A stretch of 64,000 bases of DNA from Hybos culiciformis (lineage: Eukaryota > Arthropoda > Insecta > Diptera > Hybotidae). This document shows positions 36,601-49,531 of this stretch, piece after piece. The notes under the pieces were generated by a model. That model saw only the letters and a list, made by a program, of their open reading frames with translations, searched no databases and had not been told where the DNA came from. The number at the start of each line of letters is the position of its first letter. Position 1 is the stretch's first letter. A program made the position numbers and the translations under genes. The stretch covers positions 127,094,732 through 127,158,731 of the forward strand of contig OZ023273.1 of NCBI GenBank assembly GCA_964007475.1. The letters run 5' to 3'.

Positions 36601-39600
36601 AATTCAATAAATTTAATTTACATTAATGAACAAAATATTATATATTTCTTTTATTTGCATTAGGTATACGGAAATGTTTAAAATAATAAAATCAAAACAA
36701 AAATCATATCTTGAAAGGAAATAATGCGATTTTGAAATAGAATTATGATGATAAGAATATTAAGACGATACTTATTTTCGATAAGTTATTTAGCGGGGTT
36801 GTTTATTTGCTTGAAACTTTTGTATGCCAAAAAAAATTAATAAAAAAAACGTTTGTTAATTCAAATAGTTAAATACAGACCTAAAATCATTCACCGTATA
36901 TTATAAACTTGGAAAATTGTTATTAAATTAACCATATCACATTTCGGCTCGACCTTATAAAAAAGAATAAGTTCAGACAATAGTTTAAAACTTTCCATTT
37001 AAATTTAAGAATTTCTACTCCATTTTAATTTTATTAAAATCAAATAAAAAATCAAATTTCAATAAAATTAATTTATGTACTTACATAGAAAAAATAAAAA
37101 TGATAAATTTACCAAAGCCAAATTTTTCCTTATTACAAAATCAAACATCTCTATAAACATAAACATAAAAATACAGTGAAAACGGATAGTAAATATAAAT
37201 TAGAAAGCATTTTAATTTTTCAAATGTACCTTATTTTATAAAGAAAAATTTAAAAGCAAAATTATCTCATTTTCAATTAACTTTTTTTCTAATATTAAGT
37301 AAGTAGTTATAGGTATATACTTTATAATGTAAAATGAGAAAAACAATTATCACCTGAATCGACAAACAAGAATAATTTGAAACAAACAAGAAACTAAAAG
37401 AAAACAATAAAAGATAATTTTAAAAACTTTTATTATCAATACAAAAATACCAAGTCAAAAAAAATTAAAAAATAAGTACCTACTTAAGTAAAAATTTAAT
37501 TTTTTTTTTTTTCGAATTCAAAGTTCATAGAACTATACGGTCGGTAAAGCTTATTTTTGTGTGAAGGTATTTTCATATTAAAATAACAATCGTTATATCT
37601 AAAACTCAAAGTAACTTAACAATGTATTTAATATTGTGGGTAATATTTACGTATAACTGCAGTAGTTACGTAAATTAGAAAAATAAAACCACAAAAAATT
37701 TAATTATTATATTTTTGTTTTTTTTTTTTGATTAAACTTTTACACTACATCCTCTTCAAAGCGCACTAAATAGTTTTTTGTTTATATTAATATTTATAAT
37801 ATTTAAAAATTTGCTATTGTAGTTCAGTAATCGTAATTAACCATTAACCTACTTTTAAGTTAATTTTTTTTTAATTTTCAACTCAATAATGACTAAAGTT
37901 CGGCAACGCGATCTATTAGAAATTATATGATTTTTTAAGCAATTGTCACTCTGTATAAGAGAAATTAGGATATAAAAGTGTAAAAATTTACTTTAATTCA
38001 GTAAGCAGTTTTCGCAAGTTTAAAAAACAGATACATACTTAATTATGTAAAAAAGTAGGTATATTAATTTCTATTTAAATGTTATTTCACAAAACCGTTT
38101 GGTTTCTATATTAAAATCTTTATTGTCTTTTATCAGCTACACCGAGTTCAGTCAAAACAAAATATGCGTACGTTTTTTTTATAATTGTTCGAATAAATAA
38201 AATATATGGCAATTTCTAACATAAAAGATTACTACTCAAGTACATAACTTTATATATGTAAAAGTTGGTTTTTTTAATTTCTATAGAACTTATTTATACA
38301 AACAGAATTTTTTTTTTTTAAACTTTAAAATTTTAGTGGTACTCACTTTCATTTTTAACATCATGACGATATATTATTATAAGATCCATAATGTCTATTA
38401 CAAAATGTCTTTGATTAAAGGACATAGTATCTACTTATATCTTTTGTTGTTTTCAAAAAGGCCTGTGTATTTTTTGACTTTTTTTTTTTTCGTAGACGTT
38501 TAATTTTGATAATGACAAAGTCTGTGGATGATGTCGTTTGTATCGTATACATTATTGTCTTATAGACGTTTTCTCATGTTCTCTGTATATAAGTATTAAT
38601 TAAGTATATTAATTTTTTTAATCAAAGAATTTTGAAGGCTCAAGCGTAAGTTTTGAAGGATAGTTCGAACTGAATTATTAATATTTGATTCGCAACTAAG
38701 TAGTTAGGTTCTAGGTACATTTATAATGGAGATACATAAAGTCCTATAACCAAGCTTGTTATCATAACAAGTTATGATAATATAATTAAAAGAACATTGG
38801 TGCCTTTTCATAATAATAACCAATTCATAAAAATATTGAAAATTAAATTATAAATTATAATTACTCTATTCCGATTTTTTGTTATTTCGTTAAAAATAAT
38901 TTTTTCCATTATTCATTTAATTTTGATGGTATAATAAGTATATGTGCGATAAAAACTATTAATATTTTGTTACAAAAATATAAAATGAGCTCATTGAAAA
39001 TGCGCAGTGTGCAATTCTGTATAAGAAGTGAATTTGTAATTTTCATTAATTTTGTTAATTTAATAAAAATCAAATCAGATTCACTTTTTAATAATAACTT
39101 AATAACTAAATGACAAAATAAGAATTAAGCCAACTAAGTAAGAATTCAGTTATGTCACGATTTAATTTCTTTGGTATTAACTATTATTGTTAAACAAGAA
39201 ATACTTCTTAATGCAACAAAGAATTTTTCAATTTTCCATTTAAACTTTTACCTTTAACAAAAATAGCGTATTAAAGAATATTGAAATAGTTAATTATAAT
39301 ATCTGATGAATTATGACTAATTAACTGTAAGTCTTAGGTATTATAAAAGTTTTCCCTTCCTTTTTACATCACAATACATATTCTAATTTATCTCTCCAAA
39401 TAATATTTTATAGAAAAAACGAAAAGAATGTAAGTACATACATCTAAAATCTAAATTTATTTTTGTTCTAAAAAAAAATATTATGTTGTGTTGTATCTTC
39501 AAGGTCATATAGATTAAAAAAAAATTAATTCAAAAAAACTATGCAAAAATATTTTTATCTTTTTTTATATTTTAAAAATATGCAAACTTAAAAAAATTAC

Positions 39601-42562
39601 ACATAAAGCACACTAAAAAAGTCAAATTGATTGTGCATATGTATTTTGTTACTCATATGTTTATGTTATTAAATTTTTATATATTTTTTTTAATAACTGC
39701 AAGAGTAATGACATTCACACATGAAAAAAATGTTTAACATTGTATGTAGTTCATTGTGTTTTATAGCTTTGGATTTGTGCCAAATTATTTTCTTTACATT
39801 TTCGACACTTTTTTTATTGTTAAATTTGTTTAAATTATATAGTGACGGATACCTAAACATAAATTCATTAAACGATTAAGTAAGTTGGATCAAAAATATC
39901 TTGTTTAACAAAGAAGAAATTATGCACTATAATATTTTTTTAAAATTATACCTACTTTAAACTTAAAGCTTAAATTATTCGGACCAGGCATCGCTTATCA
40001 ATATTAAACAACTCAATGCGTTAACATAAAATTCGAAAATTGAAGTCTGATGAACAATTAGAAATTTGAAAATTTGTTTTTTAATTATGTTTTTTTTAAT
40101 CAGCACTGTATTGATAATGTTCAATAACAAGATATTAATTACTTACGCTGATTAATTTTAAATTAGTCATATATAAACTCAAGGCTATCAACAAGTAAAG
40201 AAGGAAATTTTTATGATAAATAGAGAAAAAAAATTTATATTTAAAAACAATTTTCAAAGGATAAATTATTAAAAACATGACCTTTAATTCAAAGAAAAAA
40301 AAACCGAAACACTGATTTGATTGAGTTAAAATTAATACAAATATGCCGGAAATTTTTCACACCAAGCAATTACTTAATATCCGAAATTTTGATCGCTGTC
40401 TTTCAACTATTGTCGTCATTAATTCTCATAACAATTTGGGTTGCATATGCATGTTTATATTATGGGATTATTACTTATACGATTTTTAGAGGGTGCTATA
40501 TGTTCGTAATTCAAAAATGATTTAGTATTTTTTGTTTTTTAATTATAATTTAAAAATTTATTATCTCAATAACTCAATAATTTTATAACTTTTTATGTGG
40601 TAATGGTTTATTGTAATAACAAGTGTTTTTAATCAATACAATTACCATAAAAATTGTTAAAATCTATTGTAATTCCAATAACATAATGTCATAGTCTATC
40701 TATTTATTATTACCATAAAAAAATAAGCTAAAGATAAATAAAGTTTGTACATATTATTGAATAACAAAAGAAATAAATTATTATATTTGTTCAGCAAAAT
40801 TATAATTTTTAAATAATTTTATATTCATATTGCTTAAGTAGTTATTCAGTATACGTTTTGAATTTCAATTATTAAAAAAAAATGTATGCGCATAATTGTG
40901 TGACATTTAAAGTTTAAATACCCAGGATAATAACATAAAATAATTTAGAATGGCGAAAATTTTCAGAAAATCCTTTTAAATCAACTTTTAGAGACCCTAT
41001 TCTAAAAATGTATTGCGATAAAATTAATCAAAATATTAATTTTCCGATCCCGATTCGATTCACGTATTCTGGCAATAGGTTTTAAAAGCAATTTAAATTA
41101 CATTTGATATTATGAATAGAAGTCGATTTGTCTACCTAAAAAAAAAAAATTCAGTAAGCATGTTTTTGCATAGTTTTTTCAAACAATATTGAGATTGGTA
41201 TACTTTTTTAGGATTATTATCTGCAAACAAAACTTACAGCTTATTAAAAATTTTTAAGATTTTAATTTTTCATAATTTTGTCTACTTATTGAACATATCT
41301 TAAAAAGTTCTATTCGCAAAATAATTACTTTAGTATTTTTATTTCAATTAAGTATGTATAATTTACATATGATGTAAATTACATAATATTTAATCACTTT
41401 TTCAGTGATGTATTCAAAATATTTTTTTTTTATTAACATATGTTGCACATTATGTAAAAAATTGAAACGTTTTTTCTGATTTTTCTTAATTAAATTTTTT
41501 TTATTCACATTACAATTTTTTTGAAGTATGTATTTAAAATAAATAAAAGATCAGTATCGAACAAAAATAAAAAATTCTATTATAAACAATTATCAGAAAT
41601 CAATTATAAGAGCCGATGTAGTCCGTTTTCCATTAAAAATAAAAAAAAAGGGTTACTTGTTTTTATTTTTTGTCTGTCGCTTTATTATTATTTTGTCGCT
41701 TTATTATTATTTGTAACCTATTTCGATCGTATTATTTCATTGAAGATAGGTCCGGATTAAAAAGGTCTAAACCGACCTACATAATTCTAAATTTTGTTCA
41801 AATTTAAAAGTGTCCCATTTTCTAAATACATAATATCTACTACTAAGTTTATAAATTTCGTTGAGGGGAAATTAAGCGCTCTTATTTATCAAATATACAA
41901 TTTATGATAATCTGTATGTAGTAGGTATGTGGAAAATAAAACTAACAAAAATCGATAATATTTAAATTATATACCATAGTCCGTTCTTAATTGTAATAAT
42001 ACTTAAATTTATTTTTTTAAATTATATTCCAAAAAGGTAAATAAAAAAACTAGTTTCGTCGTTCAGTTACTACGCAAAGTAATGAAGTAAAGATTATGAA
42101 AATTATTTGTGCATTTTAAAAGTATTTTATCAACATATGAATTTTAAAGTAAAAGAGATTAGAAGCTTTTAGCCGTCTAGAATTCTAAATAATTCTATAA
42201 AAGTCAAAAATTGAGATATTAGCGAGGATACTTTTTTTACAGCCGACATAGACTAATAATTGAAATAATATCTAATTAAATACATAAAAACGAATGTTTA
42301 TCATTTACCAAAGTTTCCCATCTACATTAAAGCTCCTAAATAACATTTTTATTTAAAATTTTTATTCAGGAAATATTTTAAACTAATTTTTATCTTTCTT
42401 TTTATCATTTTAGGAAAAATATGATTACGTTTACATTAAGCATTTTCAATAATTAGAAAAATTACACTTAAAAACAAACTTCCCACCTGTTGTTATATTT
42501 ATACACAAAAAAAAAATCAAAAAACGCCTGAGAAAAAGAGTTTTCATTTGGGAAAATCATAG
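33655..42562. other. Gene-poor AT-rich stretch
   Basis: About 8.9 kb with no exon that could be tied to a gene. TAGG/CCTA strings (GTACCTACCTACC-like) cluster at 33990-34270. One hydrophobic plus-strand frame at 40317-40520 is listed separately. Some of it may be 5'-UTR intron for the flanking, divergently transcribed genes. Confidence 0.5.
40317..40520 (+). CDS. Candidate hydrophobic small ORF
   Basis: 67 codons read from TTG; the only internal Met codon lies near the end (CYMFVIQK), so no good start is visible. Two hydrophobic stretches (LISEILIAVFQLLSS; YACLYYGIITYTIF) are present. Base composition is less extreme than its surroundings. A second overlapping frame (47 codons from ATG at about 40343) is also open. 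No family is recognised; possibly an exon or a repeat remnant. Confidence 0.15.
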   Translation: MIELKLIQICRKFFTPSNYLISEILIAVFQLLSSLILITIWVAYACLYYGIITYTIFRGCYMFVIQK

Positions 42563-42901
42563 ATGACAAATAATAAAATAAAATTGAAAAATTTAATAAA
42601 GTCATTCCAATTGCGTGTTAATAAAATTAAGTACAAAATGTCATCTGACGGACAAAAAATTGCATATATTAACTACAGTGGAAAAACAAATAATAACGAA
42701 AATTCGAAGCCAATTAAAAAGTTTAAAGAAAAAACCTTCGGTCAAATATGTTTACGAATATTCCATACTTTTATTTTGCTCCTGGTTAGAATAATATGTC
42801 GTTTTTGTTATGGTAAAAAAGGAGATTCTATGCCACCAATTAAAGATTTAACGTTATTAGAATCGGCAACATCATTGGCTCATAAAATTCGTACTAAAAA
42901 G
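42563..42901 (+). CDS. FAAH2: FAAH2-like exon 1 (start, membrane anchor)
   Basis: ATG at 42563 is the first in frame; ATG at 42638 is an alternative. It encodes the hydrophobic anchor and PIKDLTLLESATSLAHKIRT. The donor is AAAAG|GTAAGT, phase 0. Confidence 0.88.
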
Positions 42902-45264
42902 GTAAGTTCCCTTACTTTCAAGTAAAACAAAATAAAAAAAAATAAAAGATAAATCACAATGTAGAATCAATCGAATCATAATCGAATATGATTGAAGTTT
43001 TATTTTAGAATGACTATTTTATATTGTCATTAAGTCATTTTTTTTTTTCATTTTCAGTTGAAAAGTGTTGACGTAATGAAGTCTTACATTGAACGAATTA
43101 TAGAAGTTAATCCATTACTTAATTGTGTTGTCGATCATAGATTTGAAGAGGCACATAAAGAAGCACTCGAAGCAGATAATCTAATTGAATCTGGAAAGTT
43201 CACCGAAGAAGAATTAAAAAATCTGAAACCATTTTTAGGTGTTCCTTTTTCCACCAAAGACTGTATAAAAGTAAAAGGTAAGATAAAAGAAGATAGGTAC
43301 ATATTATAATTTTTTGTAATAGATAGTAATTAACCCTGAAAGCAAGTAGTTATATTCCCACAAGAAATTTATGATATCTGTTGCTTTTTATTTGAGAATT
43401 ATTTTTACTGGAAATTATTGAAAGATTGTATCAGTCTTAGAACTCATCAGAATTATTCACTTGATACCTATCATTTACAATTCTTGAGATTAATGTTATA
43501 TATAATTTAATTTTTATTTAAATTGTATGAAATTTTATATTTAATGCTGTGAGTTATTTGAAATTTCTCATTCCTTTATAAGGATTTTAATTTTTTGATA
43601 AATAGCCTGTTATCTCTGATCCTAGTCTTAGAAGTTACATTACCATCTTATTTTAACAAGTACCATATGAGAATATTTTAAAATTTAAATATTACACTAA
43701 GTTAACACACTTCGAGTTTTTTTTTATGATAATAAAATAATATTTATTTTATTTTATAACTATTTTTTTTTTTTAATTTAAATTGTCCTTTAATTAAAAT
43801 CAAACTAGCTTTTAAATAAAATTCAATTTGTGCAAATCCCCTTCAAATACTTGCGGTTAAAATATAAAAAAAGAGTATGAAAATAATAAATTATTTTACA
43901 TTGAAAAATTCACAAAATAAAGTATTTCTATTCTTTATAAACTTGATATTTTATATAAATAAATATATTTTATATTTTAATACTAATGATTATTTCAGAT
44001 CAATAAAATTATCAACCATTAAATTAAATACTAAATATGTACTCATGTAAAGAAAATAATCTAATTTGGAAAAATATTTTTAGGTATGCTTAACACATCC
44101 GGTTTATGGTTACGACGTAAAATACGAGGAGACAGTGATGCGGATTCGATAACTTTAATGCGTAATGCAGGAGCAATTCCTTTCGCATTAACAAATGTTT
44201 CTGAAGTGTGTATGTGGTGGGAAAGTTCAAATACAGTTCATGGTCGAACAAATAATGCTTATGATACTAATAGAATTGTTGGCGGATCAAGCGGCGGAGA
44301 AGGATGCATGCAATCAGCTGCTATGTCGCCTTTTGGTATAGGATCAGATATTGGAGGTTCTATCAGAATGCCAGCATTTTTCAATGGTATTTTTGGGCAC
44401 AAACCGTCTAGGAATATTGTTTCCAATCAGGGACAATTCCCAGAGCCATTTTCTGCGGAACAAAATGCATTTTTAGGCATTGGACCAATGTGTCGTTATG
44501 CATGTGACCTTAAACCAGTTTTAAAAGTTATCTCTGGTGATAATGCTAAATTGTTGAAATTAGACGTCCCTGTTGATTTGTCACAAATAAATTTTTTCTA
44601 CCAAGAAGATGATGGTGGAGCTAAATTAGTTTCTTCTGTTGATCCTGATTTACGCTCAAGTTTAAGGAAAGTTATTAAGCATTTAGAAAATTCATTAAAA
44701 ATACAGCCTAAAAGAGTTCAATTTATAAAATTCCAACAATCAGCGAGCATTTGGTTTTCTAATATGAAGGATGATTCAGGGAAAAATTTCGAATATCAAT
44801 TAGGGAATTTATCAGATTGTGTTAACCCATATATAGAATTTCTTAAATGGTTCGTAGGTTTATCAAAACACACCTTCGTAGGACTATTAACTGCAATAGT
44901 TGATAAAACTCAAGCACAATATGGTTCTCCAAAATATAGATATTTAGTTAATAAGCGCGACGAGTTACTTAAAGAAATTAAACATTTATTGGGGAATGAT
45001 GGTGTTCTAATATATCCAACGCATCCTACTGTAGCACCCTATCATAATGAACCAATAGCAAGAACACTGAATTTTTCATATACAGCAATAGTTAACTGTT
45101 TAGGATTACCTTCTACAGCCGTTCCGTTGGGTTTGGGGTCTGAAGGGCTTCCGCTAGGAGTACAGGTGATAGCTAACCATAATCAAGATCGATTATGTTT
45201 AGCTGTAGCTTGTGAGTTGGAAAGAGCTTTTGGTGGTTGGGTTGCGCCCGAAATTCAAGCATAA
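42563..45264 (+). CDS. FAAH2: Fatty-acid amide hydrolase 2-like amidase, whole CDS
   Basis: The CDS is join(42563-42901, 43058-43277, 44084-45264): 1740 nt, 579 aa from the first Met, or 554 aa from the Met at 42638, which may be the real start (MSSDGQ). It is an amidase-signature serine hydrolase that cleaves fatty-acid amides. An N-terminal hydrophobic anchor (ICLRIFHTFILLLVRIICRF) fits a membrane-bound FAAH2 type. The Ser-Ser-Lys triad is intact: Lys180 in PFSTKD, cis-Ser255/256 in GGSSGGEG, and nucleophile Ser279 in GSDIGGSIR. Later family blocks NALLxY-like YPTHPTVAP and CLGLPSTAVPLG are present, and the end FGGWV matches the family C-terminus. AATAAA lies at 45872-45877 and earlier at 45845. 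It converges with the SENP8 gene. Insects usually carry several such genes; no second copy lies in this window. Confidence 0.93.
43058..43277 (+). CDS. FAAH2: FAAH2-like exon 2 (catalytic Lys)
   Basis: The acceptor is CATTTTCAG. It encodes SVDVMKSYIERI, the VNPLLNCVVD segment and PFSTKD with the catalytic lysine. The donor is AAAG|GTAAGA, phase 1. The frame beyond the donor is intronic. Confidence 0.92.
43278..44083. other. FAAH2-like intron 2
   Basis: 806-bp AT-rich intron; nothing else seen. Confidence 0.8.
44084..45264 (+). CDS. FAAH2: FAAH2-like exon 3 (amidase signature and C-terminus)
   Basis: The acceptor is ATTTTTAG. The two bases before the first ATG complete a Gly codon, giving VKGMLNTSG. 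It carries both catalytic serines and the rest of the hydrolase domain, and ends at TAA 45262-45264. Confidence 0.95.
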
Positions 45265-47330
45265 ATTTCATTGTAGGTATTCATAAAAATTTCACAAAAG
45301 CAAATATGATAATTTTAGAAATAATTTCTTTTTAGATTTTTATTAAAAGTTTCTACGTAATTTACATATAAATATTGTGAAAGGGAATATTATAAAATCT
45401 AAAATAATTTTGTGTATTTAAAAAGTTTTTGATCAATTAAAAACAAACTCTTACCGATACCAACAAAATTTTGTACTCATTAGCATGGAAGATCGATGTG
45501 TGCTCGCTCATATTTGCAAATTACAAATAAGACTTTCAACAGAAAAAATTGGATTGCTCAAAATTTTCTTTTTTTGTCTCCCAATACAGTAATATGATCT
45601 ATAATATTTTTACTGCAAAATCTGTTTATGAGCTCATTGCTTAAAACATTAAGCAACTCTTAATAATATTTCAACAAACCCAAATTTATAAATATTTTAC
45701 TTCCTTTAATCCTTATCCGAATTGCGTGTATTGCCCATTGTTTGAAAATTTATTTTAAATAATTCTTTAACACTTAAATTTTATATTATAAGAATTAAGT
45801 ACAGAAACAAATATTGTTGTAATGAAACCGACTAGCAAACTGTTAATAAAAACAGTTTTTAAGCCCTACAAAATAAAGTTTCTTCCATTTTCTAAATTTA
45901 TACAAACAAGTTTTTATTCCACTTTTCTAATAACTATGATAAAGAATTTAAACATTGTATATCGTACAGGAAAACTTAATAGTTAGGTTTTTTTATTGGA
46001 TAATATTTTAAAATTGATATTAAAAAAGGAAAACTGTGAAATATAGTTATCACGAGGATTTTTTGATAACGGCATAAATACTGTTTTTAGAATAAAAATA
46101 AGAAAATTGAAAAAGAAATCAAAATATTTTAATATTTTATAAAGCAAATTCAAATATTTTGTAATAATCTACATTAATATAATTGGTATCTAATATTGTA
46201 CCTTAATATATATATTTTTTGTGTAAAAACTAAAAATAAAAATTGAAATTAAATAAAGTTGGGTAGTTTTCATTGTCTCGAGAAGTTTTCAGCACAGAAG
46301 CATTATCGAAATTTTGAGTGAATTGAAAATACTTGTTGACATAAACTTTAACATGCTTTTTCCGAGCTCGTTTAATTACTAGTTGATTTTTTTTTTCGTA
46401 AACATTAAACCTGTAAACAGTAAACCTGTTAAAATAAAATAATAACAAATAAAAAATTTGAAGCAATTCTTAAACAATATATTTGTTCTTTATTATATTA
46501 TAATATGGTTATAAAATCTAGAATGAAAATATCTATCAATTTGACAAAAAAATAACAAATATTGAATGAGAATAATTAATGTAAAGTAATTATTAATTAT
46601 TTATTTATGCAATGTCTTTATCGAATATTTTTCAGATTACTTTTAAGGCACAAGATTAGTTATTTGTTATTTAGTGTTAAATTAAAAGCATTAAGAGAAA
46701 AAATTTAGAAGTTGAAAATAAAAAAAGCAAGATATTTTGTTAAAGTAAAAATAAAATTTTAGAACATAAATCGTCGAATAAATGCAAAAGAAGTTTTTAA
46801 ATAAAGAATTTGAATTACGGTTTTTAAAACATTTTAAATTGGAAAAATAATTAAAAAAAGAGATTAATTTAAATTTATATAATTCATTTGAATTCACTCT
46901 TGTTAAATGATAATGATTATTGCGAAATAAGAAAAACAGATTAAACTAAACAAAGTACATAATTTTTGTTGGAGTTTATGATCAAAATTTTATAACATCA
47001 AAACTAATAAAACAAAAAAAACGTACTATTTTGTAATTTCTAAATATTTCTAATAAATTTGTTATACAGGAAAAATAAGAAATAAATGAATTTTAGAAAA
47101 AATTAAAAATAATAATTCCCATTCAAATACTGCTTATATTTTTAAGGAACATTATTTTGCATTTGTTTTAATAAATAACATTATTTATAAATTAAATTAA
47201 CATTAATAAGTATGCTCATTTAAAGTCCTTAAATTCTAAAAATAATATATCGTATTGTGTTTCGACAGAAATTTCTGTTCTTTCAAAAAATAAAATTAAA
47301 TCCATGAAAATTAAAGTGCATTCAATAAAT
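45265..47330. other. Convergent intergenic region FAAH2-like / SENP8
   Basis: 2.1 kb between two gene ends facing each other. It holds the 3' UTR and poly(A) signals of the amidase and, on the other strand, those of SENP8. No gene was recognised. Confidence 0.5.
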
Positions 47331-47496
47331 TTAACTGACTTTCCCATTCAGCGATTGAATAATTTTTAATATATCAATTCTTTTTCGACTAACAGTGTCA
47401 TGATGAATTTGACCACTACCAATTATGCATTCAAAACGATTCACATAATCTGCTAAATAATCGACCATGCAAAGAACATGAATTCCACAATCATAG
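47331..47496 (-). CDS. SENP8: SENP8 exon 4 (catalytic Cys, stop)
   Basis: The acceptor is AATTTAAG. The first base completes Ser164, then YDCGIHVLCMVDYLADY with the nucleophile Cys167. Stop TAA at 47333-47331. Too short for a typical ORF scan. Confidence 0.92.
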
Positions 47497-49531
47497 CTTA
47501 AATTATATTAAAAAAAATATTGTATACATTATCTTCAGTATTGTAATGAATTATTTAATTTATATTATTTTCTTTCGAATGTAAAAAGTCGACTACCCAG
47601 TAAGTAGTGTCCTAGAAAATTCGTTAGCTAGCGAGTATATATTGGAAAGTGGAAAGAAATTAAAAATCTAGTACACGATATGAATTTACTTATACTAAGT
47701 AGGATTTACCCAAGGAAATAGAACAGTATAAAATTTTGTATTTTGTTTTTCGGAGTTTTTGATTTCTAATAATTAAATTTTCACTACTCCAACACACCAA
47801 ACTCCAAATGACCAGGGAAAAAGTCGTACCAAAAGATAAAAAAAAGTTACCTATTATTCTGTTGTAAGCAGCGCATAGATTTCAAATTAGCATTTGGACG
47901 ATTAATTGCATTTTTAATTTTTTTATAAATTTGTTGGCAATGCTCAAAATTTGATGCTCCAAAAGAATCATAATGGAAGAACATGTTCTCAGGTCTAGAA
48001 AATACCAATAAAGACCAATGACAACCACCCGCTGTCGTAGATTCGTTGTCGTTTAAGGCAAAAAATATGAACGGCTTTCTCTCTGCTCCTAATGGACTTA
48101 AAAATATACTCATTTCTTCATTAGAATTAGCAAATTTTAAACATTGTGTTACTTCAGGTGAAACAAATAAAATATCATTATTTGTTTTAAATTTAATCTT
48201 TCCGAGATATTCAAAGTAAAATGATATTATCTGTAAATAGAATATATAAAATTATTATTGTATTCTTCAAATTTATATAAATAAATTAAATTCTACTTTT
48301 ACACACCTGGGACATACTGAACGAAACGTACGGTAGGTATGTGACGCAAAAAAAGTGTCAAAATATTTGTAAACACTAACGTTAACCTCGAGATTATTCG
48401 CTTCCATACATTTACTATGTATTTTAATTTTTTTGCAGTCATTTGAACACTCTCATGCATTCGTTTACGTAAGTCCAGTGACCAACAGTTTGATAAGATT
48501 TTTTTTTAATTATTTTGCTTGTGGAAAGTTAATTCTTAAAATGTGTTTGTAAGCCCTAGTTTTTTTTCCAAATTTTATTTTCCTCTTTTAAGTTAAAGTA
48601 AAACCACATAAGTTACTTCTTTTTAGTTAAGATTTGAAGCGCATTTTTCTGAACGATATCTCGACTAAACAGTTCGAAATATATTTTTTAAATCCAATTA
48701 AAATACCTACAGCAAATTACCTGATCATTTAACCAGTGTGGTCCTTGTAGTAATGCGACATCCGACATTCTCTGAAATATTTTTTTATATTATTATTTGC
48801 TTATCAGTTTAGGTTCATGTATTTAGGACCAACATTAAAAATATTTTAGTTTTTTTGTGCATCAACATCGAAACTAATTTAGCTAACAACTGCTTTTTAA
48901 TTAAAATTCATATGTACCTAGAACTGCGTCTCAAATTGTATTTAATAAACTTGTCTTTTCAAAGAAATTTATTTTATAACTTTTAAATTTAGTTTTTGAA
49001 GCGTTAATTGAACGAAGGCAATTTCTTACGAAAACAAAAATTCAAACGCAAATAACAAAAATTTGTTTCTATTTTTCAATTTGAAAAATTTCAACAACTG
49101 GGCAAGTGAACTTAAGTCTACTTATATAACTTTTATCAACATGATTACATTATTACAAACATATTATACCATAACTAATCTTCTTGATTTAAAAAAACAA
49201 ACTACGAAAATCGTAAATGTGGCCTGTAAAGGTAGGTACCTACCTAGATAGATACATAAAAATTTGTATCAACAGAATTAAGAGCGTTTTACTACATATA
49301 GACTACAAACCTACCTACCTAGGTAACTTATTCTTCCTTAATTTTTTTTAAATTTTCATATAGGTAGGTAACAAACAATTAGTTTTCTTTATTCTATGTA
49401 GGTACCTACATAGGTGGGTAACAGTTTCTTTTTGAAGTCATATACTTACAAGCATGGAATCATATACTTACAAGCATGGAATCATAAAAACTTAACGCAA
49501 TGGGATCCGGATTTGAAGAACTCAAACTCAT
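47331..49531 (-). CDS. SENP8: NEDD8-specific protease SENP8/DEN1, whole CDS
   Basis: The CDS is complement(47331-47496, 47851-48230, 48721-48771, 49472-49531): 657 nt, 218 aa (human 212). It is a Ulp1-type (C48) cysteine protease that matures NEDD8 and strips it from substrates. The N-terminus ALSFYDSMLRMSDVALL precedes the substrate-binding GPHWLNDQIISFYFEYL. The triad is His108 (GGCHWSLLVF), Asp125 (FHYDS) and Cys167 (SYDCG); the oxyanion Gln is in QQNN (160-161). The His-Asp spacing of 17 equals the human enzyme. All introns are GT-AG and in phase. The first coding exon is only 60 nt and was found from the donor and the family pattern. Its donor is within a 22-bp duplication. The long AT-rich upstream region (to ~51.3 kb) should hold the promoter. 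Confidence 0.93.
47851..48230 (-). CDS. SENP8: SENP8 exon 3 (His and Asp of the triad)
   Basis: The acceptor is CTATTTACAG and the donor is AATAG|GTAACT. The coding part extends 39 codons upstream of the first in-frame Met; it begins IISFYFEYLGK and includes ILFVSPEVTQCLKF. Confidence 0.94.
48721..48771 (-). CDS. SENP8: SENP8 exon 2
   Basis: A 51-nt exon encoding RMSDVALLQGPHWLNDQ. The acceptor is ATATTTCAG and the donor is CAG|GTAATT. It contains an internal ATG (48768) that could serve as a start if exon 1 is skipped. Confidence 0.92.
49449..49492. repeat. 22-bp tandem duplication covering the SENP8 exon-1 donor
   Basis: The unit CATATACTTACAAGCATGGA plus AT occurs twice. On the minus strand each copy reads CCATGCTT|GTAAGTATATG, giving two identical 5' splice sites 22 nt apart (after 49472 and after 49450). 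Confidence 0.9.
49472..49531 (-). CDS. SENP8: SENP8 exon 1 (start)
   Basis: ATG at 49531; 20 codons reading MSLSSSNPDPIALSFYDSML, then donor CTT|GTAAGT in phase 0 into exon 2. LSFYDSML followed by R-x-SDV aligns with the family N-terminus (human LSYMDSLLRQSDV). If the second donor were used, the frame would meet TGA after four more codons. Confidence 0.85.
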
